Assembly: GCF_014196965.1 (NCBI RefSeq)
Contig: NZ_JACIEQ010000001.1
Span: 744,001 to 808,000 of the forward strand
Direction of reading: 5' to 3'
Source of the DNA: Actibacterium naphthalenivorans
GTDB lineage: Bacteria > Pseudomonadota > Alphaproteobacteria > Rhodobacterales > Rhodobacteraceae
DNA: 64,000 nucleotides
How positions within the stretch are numbered: position 1 is the first letter of the stretch; the number at the start of each line of letters is the position of its first letter. The notes beneath the pieces are model-generated. The model had not been told where the DNA came from. It made no database searches and worked only from the letters and a program-made list of their open reading frames with translations. Both the position numbers and the translations under genes were made by a program. Positions 56,810-64,000 of this stretch are shown here, one piece after another.

Positions 56810-57174
56810 CCACCTGACCTTAATCATTTAATTCCGGGCGGGGAACCCTCGCCGTCTTTTCCCATTAATCTGCTCTTACGGGTTTGTAATACTTAAAACC
56901 ATCCCGAACGTAGGGAAAAGGTGCGAGTAACCTGCGTCCCCAGCGCTGGTATTTTGTGGGGGGCCCGCTGCGGTTCGTCTTACGGGAGCGACAACTCCGG
57001 GCGACCGGAGGCAACGCAGCGGCCCCATCACGCACCATAAACTTGCTCAGGTCCGGCCCCGTCGTCATCCCCAGAACAGACTTGCGCCGGACCTGTTTTC
57101 CAACCCCGTTTGCGCCGCTGTTTTCCAGCCCTGCCCCCCTTGATCGCCCGCCCCCGGAGCGGGATAAGCAGTTT
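56810..57174. other. Divergent intergenic region between the HTH-like gene and tdk
   Basis: No gene is supported in this 365-bp gap. The part near 56860-56910 is AT-rich (TTGTAATACTTAAAACC) and probably holds promoters. Further on, CAGGTCCGG (57048-57056) and CCGGACCTG (57087-57095) form a perfect nine-base inverted repeat around a 30-base loop, followed by TTTT, about 80 bp before tdk. Confidence 0.45.
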
Positions 57175-57765
57175 ATGGCAAAGCTCTATTTCAACTATTC
57201 GACGATGAACGCGGGAAAATCGACGATCCTGCTGCAGGCGTCGCACAACTACCGCGAGCGCGGCATGGAAACCTTCCTGCTGACCGCCCGGCTGGACACC
57301 CGCGCCGGGAACGGCCGCATCGCATCCCGCATCGGCATCGGCGAAAACGCCGAAACCTTCGATGCCTCAGATGATCTGTTCGCGGTGATTGAGGCGCGGC
57401 TGAGCCACGGGCCATGCGCCTGTATTTTCATCGACGAAGCACAATTTTTGACCAAGCAGCAGGTGTGGCAGCTTGCCCGCGCGGTCGATGACCTTAAGAT
57501 TCCGGTGATGTGCTATGGGTTGCGGGTGGATTTCCGCGGGGAGCTTTTCCCGGGCTCGGCCGCCCTTCTGGCGCTGGCCGACGAGATGCGCGAGGTACGC
57601 ACCATCTGCCATTGCGGCAAGAAAGCATCGATGGTGGTGCGCAGGGGGCCTGACGGCACGGCGCTGCGCGAAGGGGCGCAAGTGCAGGTCGGCGGAAACG
57701 AAACCTATGTTTCGCTCTGCCGCAGGCACTGGCGCAAGGAAATGGGCGACACCCAGACCAGATAG
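57175..57765 (+). CDS. tdk: Thymidine kinase
   Basis: The 196-residue type II thymidine kinase phosphorylates thymidine for salvage. The P-loop is STMNAGKST near the start, followed by IFIDEAQFLT (Walker B-like), CYGLRVDFRGELFPGS, the zinc ligands in TICHCGKKASM and SLCRRHW, and VQVGGNETYVS. ATG 57175 lies after a purine-rich GGGATAAG. It is convergent with the CsbD gene. Confidence 0.95.
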   Translation: MAKLYFNYSTMNAGKSTILLQASHNYRERGMETFLLTARLDTRAGNGRIASRIGIGENAETFDASDDLFAVIEARLSHGPCACIFIDEAQFLTKQQVWQLARAVDDLKIPVMCYGLRVDFRGELFPGSAALLALADEMREVRTICHCGKKASMVVRRGPDGTALREGAQVQVGGNETYVSLCRRHWRKEMGDTQTR

Positions 57766-57783
57766 GGTGTCGCCCGACGCTCG

Positions 57784-57984
57784 TTACGTGTGGTCGCGGT
57801 AAAAATCATCCACGGCACGTTCGGCGTCATCCCTTGTCTGCCCGTACTTCTCCTGCACAAGGCCGATCAGCTTTTCGCGCTTGCCTTCGGCCTGATCCAG
57901 CTCGTCGTTGGTGAGCTCGCCCCATTTTTCCTGAGCGGCGCCCTTGAGCTGTTTCCAGTTGCCTTCAACGATATCCCAGTTCAT
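57784..57984 (-). CDS. CsbD family stress protein
   Basis: The 66-residue protein is a typical CsbD: NWDIVEGNWKQLKGAAQEKW, then NDELDQAEGKREKLIGLVQE and a DDAERAVDDFY end. Such small acidic helical proteins are induced in general stress; mechanism unknown. A clear AAGGAGCTTCGAA precedes the ATG. Confidence 0.9.
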   Translation of the reverse strand: MNWDIVEGNWKQLKGAAQEKWGELTNDELDQAEGKREKLIGLVQEKYGQTRDDAERAVDDFYRDHT

Positions 57985-58048
57985 TTCGAAGCTCCTTTCC
58001 TTAAGCGTTCGGAAATGAAACGCGCCCGGGCGCCGCGGGTTCCGGGGT

Positions 58049-59005
58049 TCAGACGACGTTCGGCGGGGTTTCGCCGGCGAGGAATGCGCGGATGTTTTCC
58101 ACCGCCATCATCCCCATCGCCGCCCGCACCTCGAGCGCGGCAGTGCCCAGATGCGGCAGCAGGGTGACATTGTCCAGCGCGCGCAGCGCCTCGGGCACCT
58201 CCGGCTCGAACTCATAGACATCCAGCCCCGCCCCGGCGATCTGCCCGGTTTGCAGCGCCGAAATCAGCGCCGTCTCGTCCACCACATCGCCGCGCGCGAT
58301 ATTCACGAAATGCGCCGTGGGCTTCATCGCCTCGAACACCTCCGCCCCGATCAGATGGCGGGTCGACGCGCCGCCGGGCACCGCCGTCACCAGCACATCG
58401 GCGGCCCGCGCCACCTTTGCGATGCTCTCCACCGGGGTGGCGGGGACGCCAGGATCATCAACCGGCGAGCGGTTGAAGAACACCACGTCCATGCCAAAGC
58501 CATGGTGGCAACGCCGTGCGATCGCCTTGCCGATCCGCCCCATGCCGACAATCCCCAGCGTCTTGCCGCTGACATGCTGGCCCAGCATCTGCGTCGGGTG
58601 CCAGCCCTGCCATGCGCCCGAGCGCACCAGCCGCTCGCCCTCGGCCGCGCGGCGGCAGCTCATCAGGATCAGCGTCAGCGCGATATCGGCGGTGGCATCC
58701 GTGACCGCCCCCGGCGTGTTGGTCACGGTCACCCCGGCCGCGCGCGCCGCCGCCACGTCGATATGGTTGTAGCCCACCCCGAAATTGGCCAGAAGCCGGG
58801 CGCGCGGGTGCGGCACCTCGTCGAAAATCTCTGCGTCATACGCATCGCCCAAGGTGGGCAACACCGCATCGAACACCGTCAGCGACGCGCGCATTTCCGC
58901 CGGTTTCATCGGCGCGGTGCTGGCCCGCACCTCGACCTCGGCAAAGTCGCGCACCGCGTCGCAGACGGCTTCGGGCAACGGCCGCGTGATCAGGATCCGC
59001 GCCAT
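58049..59005 (-). CDS. D-isomer-specific 2-hydroxyacid dehydrogenase
   Basis: The 318-residue NAD(P)-dependent enzyme has the cofactor motif GIVGMGRIGK at 151-160 and the catalytic triad R238 (NIARGDVVDE), E267 (LDVYEFEPE) and H285 (LLPHLG). The build is like glyoxylate/hydroxypyruvate reductases of the GRHPR group; the exact acid is not fixed by sequence. Its start overlaps the stop of the tRNA-binding gene upstream, so it belongs to the run proC, tRNA-binding, dehydrogenase. Confidence 0.88.
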   Translation of the reverse strand: MARILITRPLPEAVCDAVRDFAEVEVRASTAPMKPAEMRASLTVFDAVLPTLGDAYDAEIFDEVPHPRARLLANFGVGYNHIDVAAARAAGVTVTNTPGAVTDATADIALTLILMSCRRAAEGERLVRSGAWQGWHPTQMLGQHVSGKTLGIVGMGRIGKAIARRCHHGFGMDVVFFNRSPVDDPGVPATPVESIAKVARAADVLVTAVPGGASTRHLIGAEVFEAMKPTAHFVNIARGDVVDETALISALQTGQIAGAGLDVYEFEPEVPEALRALDNVTLLPHLGTAALEVRAAMGMMAVENIRAFLAGETPPNVV

Positions 59006-59343
59006 CAGAACAGCCGCCCGCCGAGCGGCACGTCCTTGTCGGGGGTCAGCAGTACCACCTCGCCCGCCGCGTCGGGCACGCCCAGCACCAGCACCTCCGA
59101 CATGAACTTGCCGATCTGGCGCGGCGGAAAGTTGACCACCGCCATCACCCGCTTGCCCGGCAGATCTTCGGGCGTGTAATGCGCGGTGATCTGGGCAGAG
59201 CTTTTCCGCTCGCCGATCCCCGGCCCGAAATCGACCCACAGCTTGATCGCGGGCTTGCGCGCCTCGGGGAAGGGCTCGGCGCGGGTGATCTGCCCCACAC
59301 GGATATCCACCTTCAGGAAATCGTCAAAGCTGATCACGCTCAT
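59005..59343 (-). CDS. CsaA-like tRNA-binding domain protein
   Basis: The 112-residue protein is a lone tRNA-binding OB-fold: FDDFLKVDIRVGQITRAEPF, KPAIKLWVDFG, SSAQITAHYTPEDLPGKRVMAVVNFPPRQIG and LTPDKDVPLGGRL. This matches CsaA, proposed as an export chaperone or tRNA binder. It overlaps proC by four bases and the dehydrogenase by one base, so three genes are co-translated. Confidence 0.9.
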   Translation of the reverse strand: MSVISFDDFLKVDIRVGQITRAEPFPEARKPAIKLWVDFGPGIGERKSSAQITAHYTPEDLPGKRVMAVVNFPPRQIGKFMSEVLVLGVPDAAGEVVLLTPDKDVPLGGRLF

Positions 59344-60161
59344 TTTCCCAGCTCCCGGCTGCGGTCGGCGGCGGCCTTTACCGCGCGCCGCATCAATGCG
59401 GGAAAGCCCGTGTCAGGGTCCATCAGAACCGCCAGCGCGGCCGCCGTGGTGCCCCCCGGAGAGGTGACGTTGACACGCAGTTGCGCGGGGTCTTCGTCCG
59501 CCTGTTCCGCCAGATGCCCGGCTCCGGCCACGGTGGCCCTGGCCAGCGTCATCGCCAGATCGGCGGGCAACCCTTCGGCCTGCCCCGCCGCCGCCAGCGT
59601 TTCGATCAGATGGAACACATAAGCCGGCCCCGACCCCGATACCGCCGTCACCGCATCCATCTGCGCCTCATGCTCCAGCCGCACCGTCTGACCCACCGCC
59701 GAAAGCAGCGCCTCGGCCAGTTGCATCTGGGCCTCGCCCGCCACGGCATTGCCGATCAGCGCGGTGATGCCGCGCGACACGGCGGCAGGCGTATTCGGCA
59801 TGGCGCGGATGATCGGGGTGTCAGCGCCCAGAACCCTCTCGTAGAACGACAGCGGCGTTCCGGCCGCGACCGAAAGAAACAGCGTGGCGCCATTGCCCAG
59901 CGGCGCCAGCACCGGCAGCGCCTGTTCCATCATCTGGGGTTTCACGGCGACAAGAACGATGGCGGGGCTTTCCGGCAGCGCCGCGTTCAGATGAAGCCCC
60001 TGCCCCGCAAGCCCGCGCAGCCAGTCCGACGGGTGCGGGTCCATCACCCAGACAGCATTGGTGGGCAGCCCCTGCCCGAGCCAGCCCGCCAGCATCGCCG
60101 ACCCCATCTTGCCGCAGCCGAGAAGCACAAGCCCCCGGCTGCTGACGTCACTGATATTCAT
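59340..60161 (-). CDS. proC: Pyrroline-5-carboxylate reductase
   Basis: The 273-residue enzyme makes proline from pyrroline-5-carboxylate with NAD(P)H. It has the Rossmann motif LLGCGKMGSAMLAGW near the start, AVKPQMM, IIRAMPNTPAAV and the C-terminal AVSGSGPAYVFHLIETL and NVTSPGGTTAAAL signatures. It heads the minus-strand trio and follows the YbjN gene by about 30 bp. Confidence 0.95.
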   Translation of the reverse strand: MNISDVSSRGLVLLGCGKMGSAMLAGWLGQGLPTNAVWVMDPHPSDWLRGLAGQGLHLNAALPESPAIVLVAVKPQMMEQALPVLAPLGNGATLFLSVAAGTPLSFYERVLGADTPIIRAMPNTPAAVSRGITALIGNAVAGEAQMQLAEALLSAVGQTVRLEHEAQMDAVTAVSGSGPAYVFHLIETLAAAGQAEGLPADLAMTLARATVAGAGHLAEQADEDPAQLRVNVTSPGGTTAAALAVLMDPDTGFPALMRRAVKAAADRSRELGK

Positions 60162-60192
60162 AAGTTTCTCCCGGTCGTGATCCGGGTGCAGG

Positions 60193-60696
60193 TTAGGCCC
60201 GGCCGTACGCCTCGGCAATGGCCACCTGCATCGCCTGTTCCGGCGTCTGATCCGCCCAGGACACGAGCTGGAACGCCGGATAGAACCGCTCCGACGCGCC
60301 CACGGCCGCGCCGATCAGCCGGTCGATCTGTTCGGCGGTGGCGATCTGGCCACCGGCCAGAACCAGGCCATAGCGGTAGACCATCAGCCGCTGCTCGTTC
60401 CAATAGGTGAAGGCACCGGCCCAGCACATGTCATTCGTGCGGTTCAGCGTCTCGTAGATCTGCGGCAGCTTGTCTTCGGGCGGCTCCATCTCGAATGTGC
60501 AGATCAGGCGCAGGGTTTCGTCGACGCAAGACCAGGCGAGGGTGATGGAATAGGTCCGCCACTGCCCCTCGACCGCCATGGCGATCTGATCGTCGGTAAC
60601 ACGATCGAAATCCCACTCATGATGCTCGGCGATATGCTCGACGATATCGATGGGGTGCAGTTCCTCGGTGTGAAGGAAATCTTCGGAAAGTGACAT
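60193..60696 (-). CDS. YbjN domain protein
   Basis: The 167-residue protein has YbjN (type III secretion chaperone-like fold) features: LHPIDIVEHIAEHHEWDFDR, QWRTYSITLAWSCVDETLRL, KLPQIYETLNRTNDMCWAG and YGLVLAGGQIATAEQIDRLI. Role is unclear; E. coli YbjN is a regulator of stress traits. It is probably first in the YbjN-proC-CsaA-dehydrogenase operon. Confidence 0.83.
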   Translation of the reverse strand: MSLSEDFLHTEELHPIDIVEHIAEHHEWDFDRVTDDQIAMAVEGQWRTYSITLAWSCVDETLRLICTFEMEPPEDKLPQIYETLNRTNDMCWAGAFTYWNEQRLMVYRYGLVLAGGQIATAEQIDRLIGAAVGASERFYPAFQLVSWADQTPEQAMQVAIAEAYGRA

Positions 60697-60748
60697 GCCC
60701 GGCCTCATTGGTTGTAGCTTAGCGTGGATGGCAGTCCCACTAAGCCTA

Positions 60749-60872
60749 GGTGCCTGCTCTAGGTCGGGCGTTCATTCGCCGGTGACCTTACTAGATATGG
60801 TGTGCCGAAAGGTCGAGCCTGTAAAGAACAAAATTTGCGAATCTTCCATGACAGGGTGCCTGCTGTAGCTCG
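60749..60872 (+). repeat. Imperfect 18-bp direct repeat pair in a low-GC gap
   Basis: GGTGCCTGCTCTAGGTCG (60749-60766) and GGTGCCTGCTGTAGCTCG (60855-60872) agree at 16 of 18 positions, 106 bp apart. CCACTAA also occurs near both (60737-60743 and 60873-60879). They lie in the AT-richer 277-bp gap between modC and the YbjN gene. Remnant of a mobile element or a regulatory array are both possible. Confidence 0.45.
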
Positions 60873-60973
60873 CCACTAAAGTTTGCAGTATTTGACAGAG
60901 ATGTTTGCAGCGGCGGGTTTTCCCGAAAATTCCCGCGCGGCACGGCGCCTTTCGGATCAGGCCCGGTGCCAGT

Positions 60974-62095
60974 TCACGCCGTGTCCGCCCCGCCGGTGGG
61001 CAGGGTCAGCGAGACGCTCTTGACCTGTGCGAAAACCGGCTGGCCGGGGGCCAGTTGCAGATGGTCCCAGGACCGGCGCGTGATCCGCGCCATGATCCGC
61101 GCCCCCGCCCCGTCTTCCCCCAGGCCAATCACGACCAGCATCATGAATTCCTCCTGCGGCTCGGCCCCCATGATGCGGCCCGGCAGCACGTTCAGGATGG
61201 TGCTGCCCGGCACCGGCTGCCGTGACAGGCTGACATCGGCGGCAGCGATCCGGATGCGATGCTCGGCCCCCGCCGGCTGTAGATCATTGGCCAGGATAAT
61301 CTCTCCGCCCGCCACGGCCAGCGTGGTCAGCCCATAGGCCGGATCATAGCCGATGGTTCGGGCCGGCAGCGCAACGCCCGCCTGCGGAAGCCGCGCGATC
61401 GCGAGCGTGGGATCGGCCTGCAGCACCTCCAACGGACCAGCGGCCGAAACCCGGCCCGCGCGCAGAAGGATCAGGTGATCGGCCAGCCGCTCGACCTCGG
61501 TGATATCATGGCTGACATAGAGGATCGGAAGCGGGAGCCTGTCGCGGATTCGCGCCAGATAGGGCAGGATTTCATTCTTGCTGAACTGGTCAAGCGCGGC
61601 CAGCGGCTCGTCCATCAACAGCACGCCGGGGTTCGACAACAGCGCCCGCCCCATCGCAACGCGCTGCCGCTCGCCGCCCGACAGGGTCGCCGGCGCGCGC
61701 TCCATCATGGGGGCCAGGCCCAACAGATCGATGACGTCGTCGAAACGGATCGGCTGATCCGCACCGCCCTTCGCGGCACGGCGCTGCCCGTACTGAAGAT
61801 TGCGGCGCACCGACAGATGCGAAAACAGGCTCGCTTCCTGAAAGACATAGCCGACGGGGCGTTTGTGTGGCGGCAAGAACCGCCGGCCATCCTGCCAGAC
61901 CGCGCCGCCGAGAGCGAAATACCCCTCCTCCAGCCGCTGCAAGCCGGCGATGCAGCGCAACAGCGTGGTCTTGCCACAACCCGACGGACCAAACAGCGCG
62001 GTCACGCCACGGGCGGGCGCCCGGAATTCCAGGTCCACCGGAAAATTCCCGCGCCGCCCGCGAAAACGGGCGGATATCTGGCCCGGCGCATTCAT
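60974..62095 (-). CDS. modC: Molybdate ABC transporter ATP-binding protein
   Basis: The 373-residue ATPase has Walker [11 protein letters not shown]-loop [13 protein letters not shown], signature LSGGERQR, Walker [13 protein letters not shown] and a C-terminal TOBE/Mop region ([13 protein letters not shown], then [16 protein letters not shown]) that binds oxyanion. The ATG overlaps the end of modB. It is last in the molybdate operon. Confidence 0.93.
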   Translation of the reverse strand: MNAPGQISARFRGRRGNFPVDLEFRAPARGVTALFGPSGCGKTTLLRCIAGLQRLEEGYFALGGAVWQDGRRFLPPHKRPVGYVFQEASLFSHLSVRRNLQYGQRRAAKGGADQPIRFDDVIDLLGLAPMMERAPATLSGGERQRVAMGRALLSNPGVLLMDEPLAALDQFSKNEILPYLARIRDRLPLPILYVSHDITEVERLADHLILLRAGRVSAAGPLEVLQADPTLAIARLPQAGVALPARTIGYDPAYGLTTLAVAGGEIILANDLQPAGAEHRIRIAAADVSLSRQPVPGSTILNVLPGRIMGAEPQEEFMMLVVIGLGEDGAGARIMARITRRSWDHLQLAPGQPVFAQVKSVSLTLPTGGADTA

Positions 62096-62778
62096 CCGCG
62101 TGCCCGCCCGATACGCTTTTCCAGCAGCGTCATGCCCAGAATGACGACGAAGGAAAACACCAGCATTCCGCCCGCCAGCAGATGCGCGCGCGGCCATTGC
62201 AGGGTCTCGACATAGTCGTAGATCGCGACCGACAGCACCCTGGTTTCACCCGGAATATTGCCGCCGATCATCAGCACGACACCGAATTCCCCCACCGTAT
62301 GGGCAAATCCAAGCACCGCGCCGGTCAGAAACCCCGGCCGGGCCAGCGGCAGCGCCACGGTCAGAAACCGGTCGAGCGGGGCAGCGCGCAACGTCGCCGC
62401 AACCTCCAGCGGGCGGTCGCCCACCGCCTCGAACGCGTTGCGCAGCGGCTGCACCACGAAGGGCATCGAATAAAGCACCGAACCGATCACCAGCCCTTCG
62501 AAGGTGAAGGCCAGCGAGCGCCCGCCCCAAAGGCCCGCCAGCCACCCGCCGGGGCCGCTGGGGCCAAGCCCGATCAGCAGGTAGAACCCGAGCACCGTTG
62601 GCGGCAGTACCAGCGGCAGTGCCACCAGCGTTGCCACCGCCTCTTTCCAGCGGGCCTGCGCGCGCGCCAGCCACCAGGCCAGCGGCGTGCCGAGCACAAG
62701 CAAAATGACGGTGGACAGGGTGGCCAGCCGAAGCGTCAGGAAAACCGGCCCCCAGATCTCAGCCGGCATCGGTGCCAT
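62092..62778 (-). CDS. modB: Molybdate ABC transporter permease
   Basis: The 228-residue permease has about five membrane segments, starts [20 protein letters not shown], and shows [17 protein letters not shown] and the EAA loop [21 protein letters not shown], then [22 protein letters not shown], all ModB signatures. The start at 62778 lies inside the end of modA; ATG 62769 is the alternative. It forms the channel with ModC. Confidence 0.94.
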   Translation of the reverse strand: MAPMPAEIWGPVFLTLRLATLSTVILLVLGTPLAWWLARAQARWKEAVATLVALPLVLPPTVLGFYLLIGLGPSGPGGWLAGLWGGRSLAFTFEGLVIGSVLYSMPFVVQPLRNAFEAVGDRPLEVAATLRAAPLDRFLTVALPLARPGFLTGAVLGFAHTVGEFGVVLMIGGNIPGETRVLSVAIYDYVETLQWPRAHLLAGGMLVFSFVVILGMTLLEKRIGRARG

Positions 62779-63499
62779 AGCCGTAGCGCGCGATGATTGC
62801 CGCCGCCTCGGGCCCCTTCAGGAACCCGACGAAGGCCTGCGCCGCCGGGTTCCCCGCGCCGTTGCTCAGCAATACCGCATCCTGACGGATCGGCGCATAG
62901 AGATCATCCGGCACGATCCACGCCGATCCCTCTGTCCGCCCGGCAAGCTGTGACAGGGCGACAAAGCCCAGCTCGGCATTGCCCGTGGCCACGAACTGAT
63001 AGGTCTGCGCGATGCTGTTGCCGCGCACGAATTTCGGCTCCAGCCGATCATGGACGCCAAGGTTGCGCATGACATCGACCGCCGCGGCGCCATAGGGCGC
63101 GGTTTCGGGGTTGGCCAGCGCGATCCGGGTGAAACCATCCGAGGACAGGACCGTTTCATCCGTCACGAGGCCGGGATCCGCGCTCCACAGCACCAGCTTG
63201 CCGATCGCATAGGTGAAATTCGTTCCGGCCACGGCCAGCCCCTCTTCCACGGCGCGGGCCGGGCGGGCGCTGTCGGCGGCCAGAAACACGTCGAACGGCG
63301 CGTTCTGGGTGATCTGGGTGAACAATTGCCCGGTCGGGCCGAAGCTCAGAAGCGCGCGGTGCCCGGTCGCGGCCTCAAAGGCGGTCGCGATTTCGGTCGC
63401 CGCTTCGGTGAAGTTCGCTGCGACGGCAACGTTGATCTCTTCGGCCCGAACGGAGCCGCCCGCGAGGGCCATAAAGACTGCCAGCAGAAGGTTTTTCAC
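62759..63499 (-). CDS. modA: Molybdate ABC transporter substrate-binding protein
   Basis: The 246-residue periplasmic protein has a signal peptide ([20 protein letters not shown]) and the ModA blocks [55 protein letters not shown] and [16 protein letters not shown]. It binds molybdate or tungstate. It lies 11 bp after the modE-type gene and overlaps modB. Confidence 0.94.
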   Translation of the reverse strand: MKNLLLAVFMALAGGSVRAEEINVAVAANFTEAATEIATAFEAATGHRALLSFGPTGQLFTQITQNAPFDVFLAADSARPARAVEEGLAVAGTNFTYAIGKLVLWSADPGLVTDETVLSSDGFTRIALANPETAPYGAAAVDVMRNLGVHDRLEPKFVRGNSIAQTYQFVATGNAELGFVALSQLAGRTEGSAWIVPDDLYAPIRQDAVLLSNGAGNPAAQAFVGFLKGPEAAAIIARYGYGTDAG

Positions 63500-63510
63500 T
63501 GGTTTCCCTT

Positions 63511-64000
63511 TCAGTCGACGGCCAGAATGACATGCGCGGCGTCGATCAGCGCGCAGGCGGCGGCATCTTTTTCCAGCCCCAGCTGCTTTGCGCTGGCCAG
63601 GGTGACAGTGGCGGTCAGCGATTTGCCACCGCCGATATCCAGCGTAATCTCCGAGTTCACGGCGCCATCTTCCCGGTTGCTCACCACGCCTTCAATCCGG
63701 TTGCGCATGGAGGTGCGCCGCGCCTCGTCCACTGGCGCCAGAATGACGAACGGCGCCTTGATCAGCGCGATCGCCGGGCGGCCGGGCACAAGGCCCAGTT
63801 CGCGCAGGCTCTGGCGGGTGATGATCGCGGTCAGGGTGGTCCGGTCGGAAACGCGCAGGGTGACCTCTGCGTTCACCGCCCCGTTGACCACCTTCTCGAC
63901 CGTGCCGCGCAGGGCATTGCGCGCGCTGGTTCGCATGAAAAACCCCCATAACATCCCTGCCGCGGCCACGCCTGTTCCGGCCAGCTCGGGCTCGAGCGCG
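63511..64000 (-). CDS. modE: ModE-type molybdate-responsive regulator, 5'-truncated by the window edge
   Basis: The frame is open through base 64000, so only the C-terminal part is visible. It has two Mop/TOBE domains in tandem: the first starts RTSARNALRGTVEKVVNGAV, the second RNRIEGVVSNREDGAVNSE, the molybdate-sensing half of ModE. The expected winged-helix N-terminus lies outside. Position directly before modA suggests autoregulation of the modEABC operon. A stand-alone di-Mop molybdate store is the alternative but the open upstream frame speaks against it. Confidence 0.8.
   Translation of the reverse strand, partial: ALEPELAGTGVAAAGMLWGFFMRTSARNALRGTVEKVVNGAVNAEVTLRVSDRTTLTAIITRQSLRELGLVPGRPAIALIKAPFVILAPVDEARRTSMRNRIEGVVSNREDGAVNSEITLDIGGGKSLTATVTLASAKQLGLEKDAAACALIDAAHVILAVD

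Noticed and set aside
56865-57068. A 67-codon minus-strand frame between the HTH-like gene and tdk
   Set aside because: Basic low-complexity product, no good ribosome site, no recognisable motif.

Overview
The window is a GC-rich, densely coded stretch of bacterial chromosome that reads like an alphaproteobacterium of the order Rhodobacterales (roseobacter-like). This placement is an inference. It rests on the choABC-like/betI-betC-betB-betA arrangement, the methylmalonyl-CoA epimerase/DUF1467 pair, tandem DUF6455 proteins, the peptide-transporter permease/ATPase fusion, many ATGA start/stop overlaps and several TTG/GTG starts. I found no rRNA, tRNA, CRISPR array, prophage or complete insertion sequence. 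Both ends cut through genes: an endonuclease/exonuclease/phosphatase-family protein on the left and a ModE-type molybdate regulator on the right.

Region 1 (1-4.7 kb) carries a three-gene glucosylglycerol operon: a private glycerol-3-phosphate dehydrogenase, a HAD phosphatase and a GgpS-type synthase. Region 2 (4.7-11.7 kb) is a peptide/opine-type ABC importer with a DUF1028 protein on the divergent strand and a FadR/GntR regulator as its last gene. The divergent promoter holds two identical 16-bp perfect palindromes. Region 3 (11.7-15 kb) is an orphan PAS histidine kinase divergent from a processive-type membrane glycosyltransferase. Region 4 (15.1-23.3 kb) is choline uptake (ChoXWV) divergent from betI-betC-betB-betA, making glycine betaine from choline and choline-O-sulfate, with a candidate BetI operator between. 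Together with region 1 this gives two compatible-solute pathways within 23 kb, which suits a marine or otherwise salt-exposed organism.

Region 5 (23.3-34 kb) looks like one amine-catabolism locus: a beta-alanine:pyruvate-type aminotransferase, a YdfG-like reductase, a MocR regulator, a polyamine-type ABC importer whose last permease has an unusual proline-rich tail, and ethanolamine ammonia-lyase EutBC. The two divergent promoters of this locus share a bipartite element, TTAGAGCCA-N15-GGTGCCA, that I propose is the MocR operator. Region 6 (34-46 kb) is a mosaic of small and housekeeping genes (cytochrome b561, PhnA, two entericidin-like lipoproteins, DsrE-like, DUF6455 pair, M48 lipoprotein, DUF167, nitroreductase, EI24, DUF1467, epimerase, response regulator, GNAT, DUF1501/DUF1800 pair).

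Region 7 (46-60.7 kb) is core housekeeping: aspS, a cyclopropane-fatty-acid synthase-type methyltransferase, a CPBP membrane protein, a GT87-type protein, carB, a DEAD-box helicase, tdk, CsbD, a 2-hydroxyacid dehydrogenase, a CsaA-like tRNA-binding protein, proC and a YbjN protein. Region 8 (61-64 kb) is the molybdate operon modE-modA-modB-modC on the minus strand.

In all three importer operons whose first gene is a detached solute-binding protein, a strong hairpin lies directly after that gene. This fits over-expression of the binding protein relative to the membrane parts.
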